From Novosphingobium sp. RL4 (lineage in GTDB: Bacteria; Pseudomonadota; Alphaproteobacteria; Sphingomonadales; Sphingomonadaceae), in NCBI RefSeq assembly GCF_035658495.1, contig NZ_CP141944.1, forward strand, positions 1,452,001 through 1,516,000: a stretch of 64,000 bases of DNA, read 5' to 3'. The position numbers and the translations under genes are program-made. Below the pieces are notes generated by a model. That model made no database searches, was not told where the DNA came from, and worked only from the letters and a program-made list of their open reading frames with translations. Positions 16,343 through 25,145 of the stretch are shown here, in pieces (the stretch's first letter is position 1; every line of letters starts with the position of its first letter).

Positions 16343-16684
16343 TTAAAGCGAAGTGGCGATGCGGGCTGTGGAGGGGACGGCTGTGTCGGTACGGTCGCCC
16401 TCGATCACGATGGTTGCGGCACCGGGCCGCGAACCGGCGGCGAGGCTGACGCGGGTAAGGCGCAGGCGATCTTCCCAGCGGGAAAGCGCCAGCGCGGACG
16501 CGGCAAAGATCCGCAGAACGTTGGCTTGCGTCAGGGGCTGGTCGATCAGACGCGGAACTTCGGAGCCATAGGTTCGACGCCCGGCGCGCGTTCCGATCGG
16601 CGTGCCGAGAATGTCGCGCACTGACTGCGCGATATGCTCTACGCCATCGAGCGCGGTGCCGCCGGTGCGGGACATGCCGGCCAT
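16343..16684 (-). CDS. W: Baseplate wedge protein W (gp25-like)
   Basis: A 113-residue GPW/gp25 family protein. HIAQSVRDILGTPIGTRAGR followed by RTYGSEVPRLIDQP is the family signature, including the conserved ILxTxxGxRxxRPxFG-like core with YGS here. It initiates sheath assembly at the baseplate. The start overlaps the V stop as ATGA. Confidence 0.94.
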   Translation of the reverse strand: MAGMSRTGGTALDGVEHIAQSVRDILGTPIGTRAGRRTYGSEVPRLIDQPLTQANVLRIFAASALALSRWEDRLRLTRVSLAAGSRPGAATIVIEGDRTDTAVPSTARIATSL

Positions 16685-17238
16685 CAGACCGGCCCCCCAC
16701 TCTGCGCGCTGCCCGCCTGGACATCCTTGTGCTTGTGATCCTTCAGGCTGATGCCGCTGCCGACGACGTCTTCTGAGGCTTCTGCCTTGCCCTCGATCGT
16801 GACGTTGCCGTTGATCGTGACGTCAGCATTGATCGTCAGGCCGCCGGGGGCAGTCACATCAGCGGTGCCGCCAGCGGGGAGGGTGACAGTCAGGGTGTGC
16901 GTGGCAAAGTGATAGGAAATCTGTGCGCCGTCATCGAACTCGATCAGGAACAGGTCAGGATCGGACGAAGGGGCGGGGTTGGAATCGGACCACAGGCCCG
17001 GCAGCACCAGGCCGTTGGCCAAGTCGCCCTCTGGCGACAGCACAGCGCATTGTTCGCCGGAAGACGGCGGCGCCCAGATCTTTACGCGCCCGGCTCGCCA
17101 TGCAAGCCATGGCAGCGCTCCGGTGATCAGGTCGCCAATTTCCATGGCGCACGTCGCTGCACCGTGATCGACGGAGACCACGGTGCCCAGCTGGATCACT
17201 TCCCCGGTGAGATGTTCGATGTCTGCGGAACGCGCCAT
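16684..17238 (-). CDS. V: Baseplate spike protein V
   Basis: A 184-residue P2 gpV-type membrane-piercing spike. The N-terminal OB-fold is at residues 10-100 (GTVVSVDHGAATCAMEIGDL, LPWLAWRAGRVKIWAPPSSG). The C-terminal beta helix (TAPGGLTINADVTINGNVTI) ends in SGISLKDHKHKDVQAGSAQS, where the HxH pair is the iron-binding tip seen in P2. It is the first gene of the V-W-FI-FII-E-T-U-D operon, 56 bases from the centre of the dyad at 17278-17309. Confidence 0.94.
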   Translation of the reverse strand: MARSADIEHLTGEVIQLGTVVSVDHGAATCAMEIGDLITGALPWLAWRAGRVKIWAPPSSGEQCAVLSPEGDLANGLVLPGLWSDSNPAPSSDPDLFLIEFDDGAQISYHFATHTLTVTLPAGGTADVTAPGGLTINADVTINGNVTIEGKAEASEDVVGSGISLKDHKHKDVQAGSAQSGGPV

Positions 17239-17277
17239 GGTGCGACCATGACGCGAGACCGATCAGCTTTCGCGGGG

Positions 17278-17309
17278 CCGCATTTGGCTGGGCGTCCAGC
17301 CAAATGCGG
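17278..17309. promoter_or_regulatory. Late-operon dyad A upstream of V
   Basis: A perfect 14-bp inverted repeat with loop GCGT that contains CATTTGG-N12-CCAAATG (17281-17306). The same 26-base pattern recurs at 26733-26758 and 33122-33147. The P2 Ogr site is, from memory, TGT-N12-ACA, the same 12-base spacing. The site is between the cargo KAP gene and V, with its centre 55.5 bases before the V start codon. A secondary role as terminator of the KAP gene is possible. Confidence 0.75.
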
Positions 17310-17362
17310 AAGTGATGGTTTACATCGATACGCATTCGTTAATCGAAGCAGGCGATTCCGGA

Positions 17363-19558
17363 TCAGTCGCCGTCTTGTGGCGAATGATCCGCCAGGGCTT
17401 CACGCAATGCAGGGATACCGCCAGCAAGCGCCTCGATCCTCGCACGTTCTGCTGGCGACAAATCCGCAGCATCGCCAAATCGGTCGCAACCTTCGGCGAT
17501 CGCATCAATGTCGTAGAGATCCACCTCCATCTCGCGGAAGACCCGATATCTGATTTGCGGGCGATCTGTCGACGACCACAGCAGGCCGGCGGAAAGTTTT
17601 GCAAGTGAATGTCCGTCGCGGCGCGCCTCTCGTGCCAGCCACGCGCGGGCAGCATCTCTGTCTCCAAGATGCTCCCAAGCTCGGGCCAGTTCGTAAAAAT
17701 GAGGCAAACGCGTGCGCTCCTCTTCCGTCATCGCCCTGATTTTAGGGAGCAGGACGGCGCCCAGTGAAGCAAGGCCATCTTGCGCGATGAATTCACGGCG
17801 CTCGTAGCCGTTGCTCTCTATTAGACCGAGCGCACGGCCAAGATCTACATAGACCGAGCAAAGCGCGCCGACGTCGTCCGACCGCTCGAAGATTGAACCA
17901 AGAGCTTGCATCGTGGAATTTGGACCGAGACAGGCAAAGATATTGCAGACAAGGAGGTGATGGCTTGGTGCAGGTCCACCAGAGCCCTCTTCATTACTGA
18001 CGGAGAAGACCTGCATTGAGCAGTCCACCAGCGCTTCGAGGAGGGCAATGAGATCTTTCGGACCGAAGCCGTCCACGCGATGGAACAACTCTTCGAAATA
18101 GTCCCGTGCGAGCGATCCTCCTCGTTCGTTGAAGAGCGCTAGAGACTGTTCAATCAGATGGGCGTGGCGACTGCGAGTAGTTCCCGGCGTCGCCGCCTCC
18201 TCGATCAGGCGTCTTGGAATCGCGAAGGGCGATGGGGCAAGGCTGAAATAGGCATCGAAACCGGCATTGGTCGCAACGCCGCGGCGCGCAACAACTTCGC
18301 CCCACTTTTCGTTCGAAAGCCCGTGATGATTTGCAAAAAGCGACGTTTTATTTGGAAAAAGGACACATAGCATCCTTACGAGATCCGCCCTCGCTCCCTC
18401 GGCGAACGACCTTGAGAGTTCGAGAGCAGCAGCCTTCTTCTCTTCGTCGGTTCCGGTAGGCCATACTCCCTCGCCAAGCAGAAGTGCACGGTTTTCTCGT
18501 ACCCAGTCGAATGCCTTGCGGTCAAACAGGCGCATTGCCTCCATGCACAAGACATCCCAGGCATCGACTTCGTCCTTGAGCGCTGCCCAGGCGAAACGCA
18601 TCGCATTCGACAGCCTCACGACGTCGCGCGGGTGGCGAATCCAGCGATGAAGCCCGTAATTCATAATCTCCAGCCAACGGATACCCATTGGCGGAGCGGG
18701 CGGCATATCAACAAGCGAGGTTTCAAGCATGCGCATCAGGGCGCTGCCGCTTGGCAGCGGGACTTCGATTTCATGTTGAACGATCTTTTCGGCGAAGCCC
18801 GAGCGCCCTCCTTCTGCGTTGCCCAGACTGTTCAGTGCCGACCAGACGATCTGCCTATCATAGGATAGAAGATAGGTTACGTTTGGTAGGTGCCCAACGG
18901 TCTTGACCATCTGCATCAAAGACCTGATCTCGGCCGAAGTCAGGCGGTCGATGTCGTCGATAAACACGAGGAAGCGGCGATCCGCCTTCTTCAACCGATC
19001 GACTAATTGCCCGTAAGTCTTCTGGAGCGATGGTTCCGCCAACCACTTTTCCGCGGCCTTCTTGACGGTAGCCTTGGTGACAACGGCGCCTGCAGCAGTA
19101 GCAGCTCCCCCCGTATGATCGATCACCAAACCTACGCTTGCGGCGGCATCGATCAGCTTGTCCGCGCCCGCATCGACGGCTCCCTTCGTCCTTCTGCGCC
19201 AATTGTACCACTTTTCCGCTCTATCTCCGATCCTCTCGGAGAGCACCTTGAAGAATGCCGCAGCCAAATCTTGGTGCCCCGAGACAATCCAAGGCTCGAA
19301 GTCGAACCATTGCAGGTTCGATATTTCTTGGCGGTCCTCTTCTTTCCATTTTTGCAGATGGCATTTCACGAAGTTTACGACAGTCGATTTGCCTGACCCC
19401 CACTCTCCGTGGAGGCCTACCACATATCCGTTGGGCGCGTGCTGCGTGACCAAAGCCTCGGCGAGACGTCTGGAGAAGTTCGCAAATCCCAGCACGTCGT
19501 CGCGCCACGGGCTGGTCTTAGGAGCGTCATCGGCAAATTGATTGCGGGGGGTGGTCAT
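17363..19558 (-). CDS. KAP-family P-loop NTPase (cargo)
   Basis: A 731-residue KAP NTPase. Walker A is GEWGSGKST at 51-59, Walker B LVFIDDIDRL at 197-206, and WFDFEPWIVSGHQDLAAAFF is the KAP signature after Walker A. Between the Walker motifs lies an Ala/Gly-rich, weakly hydrophobic insert (about 138-163), where KAP proteins often carry membrane helices. The C-terminal half is helical without a recognised effector. It interrupts the late region, has lower GC than the tail genes and is not a P2 core gene, so it is probably a superinfection-exclusion or anti-phage gene (inference). An earlier in-frame ATG at 19588 is possible; neither start has a clear ribosome site. Confidence 0.82.
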   Translation of the reverse strand: MTTPRNQFADDAPKTSPWRDDVLGFANFSRRLAEALVTQHAPNGYVVGLHGEWGSGKSTVVNFVKCHLQKWKEEDRQEISNLQWFDFEPWIVSGHQDLAAAFFKVLSERIGDRAEKWYNWRRRTKGAVDAGADKLIDAAASVGLVIDHTGGAATAAGAVVTKATVKKAAEKWLAEPSLQKTYGQLVDRLKKADRRFLVFIDDIDRLTSAEIRSLMQMVKTVGHLPNVTYLLSYDRQIVWSALNSLGNAEGGRSGFAEKIVQHEIEVPLPSGSALMRMLETSLVDMPPAPPMGIRWLEIMNYGLHRWIRHPRDVVRLSNAMRFAWAALKDEVDAWDVLCMEAMRLFDRKAFDWVRENRALLLGEGVWPTGTDEEKKAAALELSRSFAEGARADLVRMLCVLFPNKTSLFANHHGLSNEKWGEVVARRGVATNAGFDAYFSLAPSPFAIPRRLIEEAATPGTTRSRHAHLIEQSLALFNERGGSLARDYFEELFHRVDGFGPKDLIALLEALVDCSMQVFSVSNEEGSGGPAPSHHLLVCNIFACLGPNSTMQALGSIFERSDDVGALCSVYVDLGRALGLIESNGYERREFIAQDGLASLGAVLLPKIRAMTEEERTRLPHFYELARAWEHLGDRDAARAWLAREARRDGHSLAKLSAGLLWSSTDRPQIRYRVFREMEVDLYDIDAIAEGCDRFGDAADLSPAERARIEALAGGIPALREALADHSPQDGD

Positions 19559-19936
19559 GTGTGGGCCTGAAGTCTCGAAATACGGCATGCGTTACGCTGC
19601 GCTGAAAGTCGTGCAGTGCCGCATTTTACTGTTTGGATCGGTACCGGCAACAGGGGCGGTGGTGGCTATCCCCTTGAATGGCGTGGATTGTAGACTTTAG
19701 GGTTCTCGTCATGACTGAGCCTTCTCCAAATATCCGTGGAGCACCCGTTTAGACGCTCCTCTTCAACTACGTCGATTTCGTGCGGCGGATCTGCACTGCC
19801 TGGAAACGGTTGGGCAGCATTACATCGCCAAACGAAGCGATCGGCGCCTCGGAACGGCGAGCATGGGTGGTTTGCTGTCCTACCGCTTTTGTGGCGTTGC
19901 GTTGGAATACCGCCACTTTTGAAGTACGGCAGCTAC

Positions 19937-20272
19937 ATGCAAGTAAATGACTATGACCTTGAACTTGAGGAGCTTCAACGTCGGGCGACGTTGCGGCTGT
20001 TGGCGTCGGAAATCTTCGATGCGGAAGCCTTCACTGCCCTCCGCGAGCACATCTGCCGGAAGGCCGAGGAACTGCGCAACGAGTATGTTATATCAAAGCA
20101 GATACTTAAATGCCTGCGCGAAGCTTCCGGAGCGATCCGCAACCAAGCGCAGCACGTCCCCGCTGCACGCGAAAAACTGCACGTCGCAAATGACTTCGAG
20201 ATGCTGCTGGACCTCTTGATAGCTGGCGAAGGCTGCGCGGATCGCCAGCCGGGAGTGCCTCGTATCATTTAA
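19937..20272 (+). CDS. Hypothetical helical protein (cargo)
   Basis: A 111-residue protein divergent from the KAP gene. It reads as all-alpha (DLELEELQRRATLRLLASEI, ALREHICRKAEELRNEYVIS, NDFEMLLDLLIAGEG). A start at 19937 (MQVNDYDLEL) is chosen; the frame is open upstream to 19736, but that part is Ser/Trp-rich and not protein-like. A strong terminator-like hairpin follows at 20475-20510. Function unknown; it may be the partner of the KAP NTPase. Confidence 0.5.
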   Translation: MQVNDYDLELEELQRRATLRLLASEIFDAEAFTALREHICRKAEELRNEYVISKQILKCLREASGAIRNQAQHVPAAREKLHVANDFEMLLDLLIAGEGCADRQPGVPRII

Positions 20273-20474
20273 CCAGTGTCTGTTTTTCGGGCTGTGCAAG
20301 CGAGATCGGAACGTCCGCAACGGGGCGTCTGCCGACTGGCAGGAAAACTCCTTTGTCGACGATGCGCCACACCGAAGGCGACGGGCAGCTATCTGCCGAT
20401 CTGGGCCCGCAAGCCGTCGTTCTGGAATAGGCCATCTGAAGACCTTAGAATTGTCGAGTTCGGCGTGGGCGTAG

Positions 20475-20510
20475 GCCCCCCGCACCGTTACAAGGACGCG
20501 GGGGGCTTTT
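20475..20510 (+). terminator. Rho-independent terminator
   Basis: GCCCCCCGC and GCGGGGGGC form a 9-bp GC stem with a 14-base loop, followed by TTTT. In the + direction it ends the cargo transcript from 19937. The methylase gene converges and stops four bases beyond. Confidence 0.7.
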
Positions 20511-20513
20511 CAT

Positions 20514-21332
20514 TCAATTGTCGTTAGCAGGCAGCGGGTAGTTGCTGATCAGCACTTCCCGCGCAGTGCGCGGCTTCGAGCCAATCGTGTAAGTTGTATC
20601 GGCCTGGGAGATATGGAAGTCCCCAAAGGTTCTGCGCACGCCCTCATTGTCATTGAGCGACATGAGGAACTTTCCCTTGATTCCTGCCAGTTGCGTGGCC
20701 AGCGCGTCGAAGTCATCGCGGCTGAAGACATCCTTCCCGTAGTCTTTCTCGCAGGCCCAGTAGGGCGGATCGAGATAGAACAGCGCGCCCTCATGGTCGT
20801 AGCGCCGGATGAAGTCGGCGTACGGCAGGCGCTCGATCGTGACCGACTGCAGGCGATCGTGCAAATCCGCGAGCATCGGCTCCAGTTTCCCCACATCGAA
20901 GCGCGCCGGGCTGCGTGCATCGACACCGAAGACGCGGCCATTGACCTTTCCGCCGAAGGCCAGGCGCTGGACGTAAAGGAAGCGGACGGCGCGCTGCAGG
21001 TCGGTGAGGCGATCAGGATCCTGCGCGAGAAGCCTTTCGAATTCGGCCCGGCTTGCGACCCGAAACCGCAGCATGTCGACAAGGTAGGGATAGTGTTCCG
21101 CAAGGCAGCGGAACAGGGTGACGACATCCCCGGAAATATCGTTGATCGCCTCTGCGCGCGGGCGGCGGCGGCGCCGCAGGAAAATCCCGCCCATGCCCAC
21201 GAACGGCTCCGCATAGCTGGTATGCGGCGTGCGCTCGATGATGGCGCAGATGCGTTTGGAAAGGTTGCGTTTTCCACCGATGTAGCCAGCGACGGGCGCA
21301 GTGGGGGAAATGAGAACAAAAGGGGTAGACAT
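20514..21332 (-). CDS. D12-class DNA adenine methylase (Dam-like)
   Basis: A 272-residue N6-adenine methyltransferase. The SAM-binding motif is YAEPFVGMGGIFLRR near residues 40-54, the N-terminal FVLISPTAPVAGYIGGKRNL carries the GGK signature, and the catalytic DPPY is in ALFYLDPPYWACEKDYG. The order of motifs is that of class alpha Dam-type enzymes (target GATC or a related site, not determinable here). It probably protects phage DNA from host restriction or alters gene expression. It lies downstream of the tail-fibre genes, separated by hairpins. Confidence 0.9.
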   Translation of the reverse strand: MSTPFVLISPTAPVAGYIGGKRNLSKRICAIIERTPHTSYAEPFVGMGGIFLRRRRRPRAEAINDISGDVVTLFRCLAEHYPYLVDMLRFRVASRAEFERLLAQDPDRLTDLQRAVRFLYVQRLAFGGKVNGRVFGVDARSPARFDVGKLEPMLADLHDRLQSVTIERLPYADFIRRYDHEGALFYLDPPYWACEKDYGKDVFSRDDFDALATQLAGIKGKFLMSLNDNEGVRRTFGDFHISQADTTYTIGSKPRTAREVLISNYPLPANDN

Positions 21333-21353
21333 GTTGGATTTCCTGCACGATGT

Positions 21354-21380
21354 CCCTTCCGCGCCTGAGACGCGGAAGGG
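21354..21380. terminator. Hairpin between tail-tip genes and methylase
   Basis: CCCTTCCGCG-CCTGAGA-CGCGGAAGGG is a perfect 10-bp stem. A second hairpin, CCCCCTT-CCGT-AAAGGGGG, lies about 80 bases away near 21458-21477. Neither has a clear T-run. They probably end or process the leftward fibre transcript. Confidence 0.5.
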
Positions 21381-21510
21381 TACTTGATGGGACAGGCGCG
21401 CTGCCCGTCAAAGTGCGAGTGCAGGCTCGCTGGTTTCGAGATGCGGGAACATCCGAGACCCCCTTCCGTAAAGGGGGAATTCTGCTGCGTGAAGACGCTT
21501 CGCTTTAAAT

Positions 21511-22455
21511 TCAGCTTCCGATCTGCGGGTTGGCGGCCCTGATGGCGGCGCGCACGGCGGTGCGGGTGGCGGCATCGATCGTGGGCAGGATCGCGAAGGT
21601 GGAGAACAGGCAGTTCGCCCTGCCCGTACCGCCGTTGCCGCCATAGAGCATGTCCATGGTCACCTGATTGACCAGCGCGCCCGGCGTCGCCGAAAAGCCC
21701 GCCACGGTGGCGATGGCCACGCCGTCCATCAGCAGGGTGGCGTTGTCGTTCAGGTAGTCCACCGCGATTTCGAGGATACCCCACTTGCGGTTGGCCAGCG
21801 CCACCGGCGCGGCTTCGGTCAGTGTCCAGCTGGTCCCGCCGCCCAAGCGCCGGATCACGGCATAGTAGGTCGAGCCATCGGCGGTGATGCCCAGCTGGAG
21901 GAAGTCCTTGGCGTTGCCGGTGCGCAGGGCAAACATCGTGCGGTTCGCGCCCATCGCGGTCTTGGGCTTCACGGCCAGCATGATCGTGCATTCGTTGGTC
22001 AGCGCCAGCGCGCCGGGCAGCGCGCCGGAGAAGACGGAAGACTGGGTTGCGCTGACCGACATGTCGATGACCGGCCGCTGGCTGGCAGTAATCCGCTGCG
22101 GCTGCAGGTTCTCGGTCGTCTGGTCGAGCCGCAATGCGTAGGGCGCCAGGCTGAACATGTTCTTGGTGTACGGGCTGCCGTCAGCCCTCGGATTGCAAAG
22201 CCACGGATCGACGAAGGCATAGCAGCTGGCCAGCGCATCCCCGGCAGCGGCGGCGGCATCGACCGCCATCTGCATCTGCGTGGACATGTCCATGTTGGTG
22301 GCATCGCCGCGCCAGCCAGCGTCCAGCGCCAGGCGCACGCCCGTCTTGAGCGAGGCCTTGTAATTGGCGATTTCCCAGCGGGTGAGGCCGACCTTTTCCA
22401 AGGCGCCCGCCACGGGCATCTGGCGGTTGCGGATGATCTTGGACAGGACGCTCAT
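21511..22455 (-). CDS. Tail-associated LamG/lectin-like protein
   Basis: A 314-residue protein directly behind the sialidase-like protein, with an ATGA overlap at 22452-22455. Residues about 130-290 look like a concanavalin/LamG fold (TIMLAVKPKTAMGANRTMFA, STYYAVIRRLGGGTSWTLTE, NDNATLLMDGVAIATVAGFS). The N-terminal 100 residues are helical (MSVLSKIIRNRQMPVAGALE). A sugar-binding role at the tail tip is likely. The start is fixed by the overlap; a longer frame upstream is antisense-type sequence over the preceding gene. Confidence 0.75.
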   Translation of the reverse strand: MSVLSKIIRNRQMPVAGALEKVGLTRWEIANYKASLKTGVRLALDAGWRGDATNMDMSTQMQMAVDAAAAAGDALASCYAFVDPWLCNPRADGSPYTKNMFSLAPYALRLDQTTENLQPQRITASQRPVIDMSVSATQSSVFSGALPGALALTNECTIMLAVKPKTAMGANRTMFALRTGNAKDFLQLGITADGSTYYAVIRRLGGGTSWTLTEAAPVALANRKWGILEIAVDYLNDNATLLMDGVAIATVAGFSATPGALVNQVTMDMLYGGNGGTGRANCLFSTFAILPTIDAATRTAVRAAIRAANPQIGS

Positions 22456-24173
22456 GCAAGGAGGCTCCGAACGGTATGGAAGGAGAGGAAGAAGGCGTGG
22501 TGCATGCCGGCGTTGCCGTTGCTGAACAGGCCGCGGGCTTCCTTGAAGTCGAGGATGCGATCGTCGAGCTGGCCCAGATCGCTGTACCCGGTGTTGCGGG
22601 CGAGATCGGAGTTCGTGTCGTTGCGGTTGAGCACGTCCCGGTACGCCACGTCGGACGGCCGGTAGAGCGGCCCGTTGTTCAGCCATGAGCCCTGCGCGCC
22701 CAACCGGTAGCTGATCGACAGGGTGAGGTTGTAGCGAAGCTCGGACGTGGTTTCGTCCACGCGCGGCGCCTGGTTGTTGGACACGATCACGCGCGGCACG
22801 CCGTCGCCGCCGTCGAAGGTCAGGATCGCCCCGGCCGCCACGATGTCCGGCAGCGAGGGCTCCGGGTAATGATCCAGCATCTGCGTGCCTTCGGCGTTGT
22901 AGATGATCGTGTAGCGCAGACCGTCCGCATAGCGGGAATTGACCATGAGCCGCCCGGCATCCTCGGGAAGCTGACAGATCGACTGTTCGGACGTGGGGAT
23001 GCCCGCCAGCGCGGCGTTGGCCGAGGACATCGTGAACGAGCGCTTCCACGTGCCGTGAGGCGTCTCGCTGGTGTCGGCGCGGTCCAGCGTGGCAAGGCTC
23101 AGGCCCTGATTGCCGCGAATGGGATAGAACAGCCGCCCTTCGCGCGTGGCGATGCCGTGCGCCGGGCAGAACAGGTTGTCCTGACCCAGCGTCAGCATCT
23201 GCTTGGCGTTTTCGCCGCTGATCGGCAGGGCCAAGGCGGTATCGGCCTGCCCCTTCCACGTCAGCAGATTGTCATCGCTGTAGATGCCCACGATCTGCTG
23301 CGGGATGCGGCGGCCCGCCATCAGCCACCACACGTCCGCCACCGGGTCATAGACCGGCGCCGGATCCGCGAAGCCATAGCCAAGGGTCGAAACCTCGTCC
23401 GCTTCGCGCATCAGTTCGAACTGCGGGTTGGTGGCCGAAAGGGTTTCCAGCATCGTCAGGAAGCTGGCGGTGGGATCGGTGCGGATCGTCTTTTCGATCC
23501 AGCGCACCTGTTCGAAGGTGAGCACGCGGGCGATCACGCGGCGGGTGGCGGCATCGCTGCTGGCGCCCACGCGGCCTTCGCCGACGAACAGCACTTTGTC
23601 CTTGCCCACCGCGAAGGCGGGGATGCGCACATAGCTGGTGGTGCCCCGGATGGAGGCGGGCCACTGCGCGTTGGACGAGAACAGGACCGGAAACTCGCGC
23701 GAACGGTAGAGCAGGCCCTCGATCATGTCGTTGTAGCGGCGCTGGTCTTCGGCGGTGCCGTTCGGCAGCTTCACCTTGCGGTGAATGTCCTCGCCGTTCG
23801 GCCCCACCACCATGCCCAGCGCGTCTTCGCAGAAGAAGCGGGGGCTACCGTCCGGCAGGGCGGCATATGCGCTGTCGTTCAGCCGGTTATCGACGGCCGC
23901 GAACCTGGTGACGATGCCGTCCAGTTCGGCCGTCAGATTGCGGTTGCCCACCAGCACCATTTCGCCCTTGGCGTTCACCGCCAGATGGACTTCGCCCAGC
24001 GGCCCTTCGATCAGGGACTGAAGCGCGGAATCGAAGGTGGCCGCCGCATCGAGCTGGCGCGATCCGAACACGGTCGCGAGCGGTGCTTTCACCATCGCGC
24101 CGTCCTTCACGAACGGGACGAGTTCGGTGCCGGTCACGGTGTCGGCATTGGGAAGCAGGGAAATCTTGGTCAT
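22452..24173 (-). CDS. Sialidase-like tail spike protein
   Basis: A 573-residue putative receptor-binding or polysaccharide-cleaving tail protein. The first 60 residues resemble a phage adaptor (MTKISLLPNADTVTGTELVP). From about 170 the sequence looks like a six-bladed sialidase-type propeller: an RIP motif at 183-185 in SYVRIPAFAVGKDKVLFVGE, an Asp-box-like SDDNLLTW at 299-306 and HGIATREGRLFYPI near 339-352. True Asp boxes have Gly where Leu stands here. Substrate unknown. It lies between the H-like fibre and the lectin-like protein. Confidence 0.72.
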   Translation of the reverse strand: MTKISLLPNADTVTGTELVPFVKDGAMVKAPLATVFGSRQLDAAATFDSALQSLIEGPLGEVHLAVNAKGEMVLVGNRNLTAELDGIVTRFAAVDNRLNDSAYAALPDGSPRFFCEDALGMVVGPNGEDIHRKVKLPNGTAEDQRRYNDMIEGLLYRSREFPVLFSSNAQWPASIRGTTSYVRIPAFAVGKDKVLFVGEGRVGASSDAATRRVIARVLTFEQVRWIEKTIRTDPTASFLTMLETLSATNPQFELMREADEVSTLGYGFADPAPVYDPVADVWWLMAGRRIPQQIVGIYSDDNLLTWKGQADTALALPISGENAKQMLTLGQDNLFCPAHGIATREGRLFYPIRGNQGLSLATLDRADTSETPHGTWKRSFTMSSANAALAGIPTSEQSICQLPEDAGRLMVNSRYADGLRYTIIYNAEGTQMLDHYPEPSLPDIVAAGAILTFDGGDGVPRVIVSNNQAPRVDETTSELRYNLTLSISYRLGAQGSWLNNGPLYRPSDVAYRDVLNRNDTNSDLARNTGYSDLGQLDDRILDFKEARGLFSNGNAGMHHAFFLSFHTVRSLLA

Positions 24174-24185
24174 CGTATCGCTCTT

Positions 24186-25145
24186 TCAGACGCCGATCGT
24201 GCGGATCCACACGGTGATCGTGCGGTTGTCGGCATTCCAAAGCCGGATGCCGGTTGGCGGGGCGCCGACGATGCCGGTGATGCCGGTGTTGTCCTGGACG
24301 TCGGTGATGCCGCCCGCCGTGCTGACGGCGAGCGATGGATTGACCCATTCGGTGTGGGCCACCGGCAGATTGAAGGTGACGTAAGTGTCCTGGGGGATAT
24401 TGACTTTCCCCCAAGTCACCTTCTTGCCCGAGGCGTAGACCTCATATCCGCCGTTCTCGATCAGGCTTCTTTCGACGATCCGGTCATATGCGGAGCCGTG
24501 GTAGCCATCGAGAAGATCGGCATCGAGACCCGAGGCAGCACCATCGACCGTGAGCAGCTTCGCGAGCACGTCGGCGGCGGTGTAAGCAGCGGCATCGAGC
24601 GGCGTGAAGCCCAGCCAATCGAGCAGCGATGCCTTGGCGGCAGCGGCCGTGAGCGCTCGCAGTTCGTCCAGCCCGGCCTTGGCTTCGGCCAGCGTCGCCA
24701 GTTCCACCACGCCGCGCATTTCGGTGGTGGCGGGCGGGTTCGTGAACAGGGCGTTCCCGTATTCGATGTTTGCCGCCACATCGCTGCCGAACGAGATATC
24801 GAAAGCCAGCAGCGCGAAGGCCAGCGCCGCCTTACTCAGGATCACGTCGGCGCCGGTATAGATCGCAAAGAGCACGCCGTCCGACATGAACAGGCCAAGC
24901 CCGGTGGCGGACCACACATCGGCGGAATAGTCGTAGGCGGTGAGGTGCGTGATGTTTGCCGCCGCCGCGAGGCCGGATGTCACATCGATCCGCTTGAATT
25001 CACCCGGCAGCACGGTGAGCGTGGGGGCATAATCGAACGGGGTGGCGGTGAGGCCAAGGTGGGAGAGGACCACCTTGTCGGAACCGGCGGCGCCCTGCAC
25101 GGCGGCAAGGCCCGCGTCAGTCAGCTTGAGGGCAAGCGAGGCCAT
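24186..25145 (-). CDS. H: Tail fibre protein H-like
   Basis: A 319-residue short fibre protein. The N-terminal part (ALKLTDAGLAAVQGAAGSDK, then VVLSHLGL) is the P2 gpH-type attachment domain. A middle segment has LDADLLDGYHGSAYD, a repeat of fibre shafts. The C-terminus is gp53-like (SGKKVTWGKVNIPQDTYVTF, PTGIRLWNADNRTITVWIRT). The ATG at 25145 overlaps the I stop as ATGA. It is shorter than P2 gpH (about 670 residues), so the tip function may have moved to the next two genes. Confidence 0.85.
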   Translation of the reverse strand: MASLALKLTDAGLAAVQGAAGSDKVVLSHLGLTATPFDYAPTLTVLPGEFKRIDVTSGLAAAANITHLTAYDYSADVWSATGLGLFMSDGVLFAIYTGADVILSKAALAFALLAFDISFGSDVAANIEYGNALFTNPPATTEMRGVVELATLAEAKAGLDELRALTAAAAKASLLDWLGFTPLDAAAYTAADVLAKLLTVDGAASGLDADLLDGYHGSAYDRIVERSLIENGGYEVYASGKKVTWGKVNIPQDTYVTFNLPVAHTEWVNPSLAVSTAGGITDVQDNTGITGIVGAPPTGIRLWNADNRTITVWIRTIGV

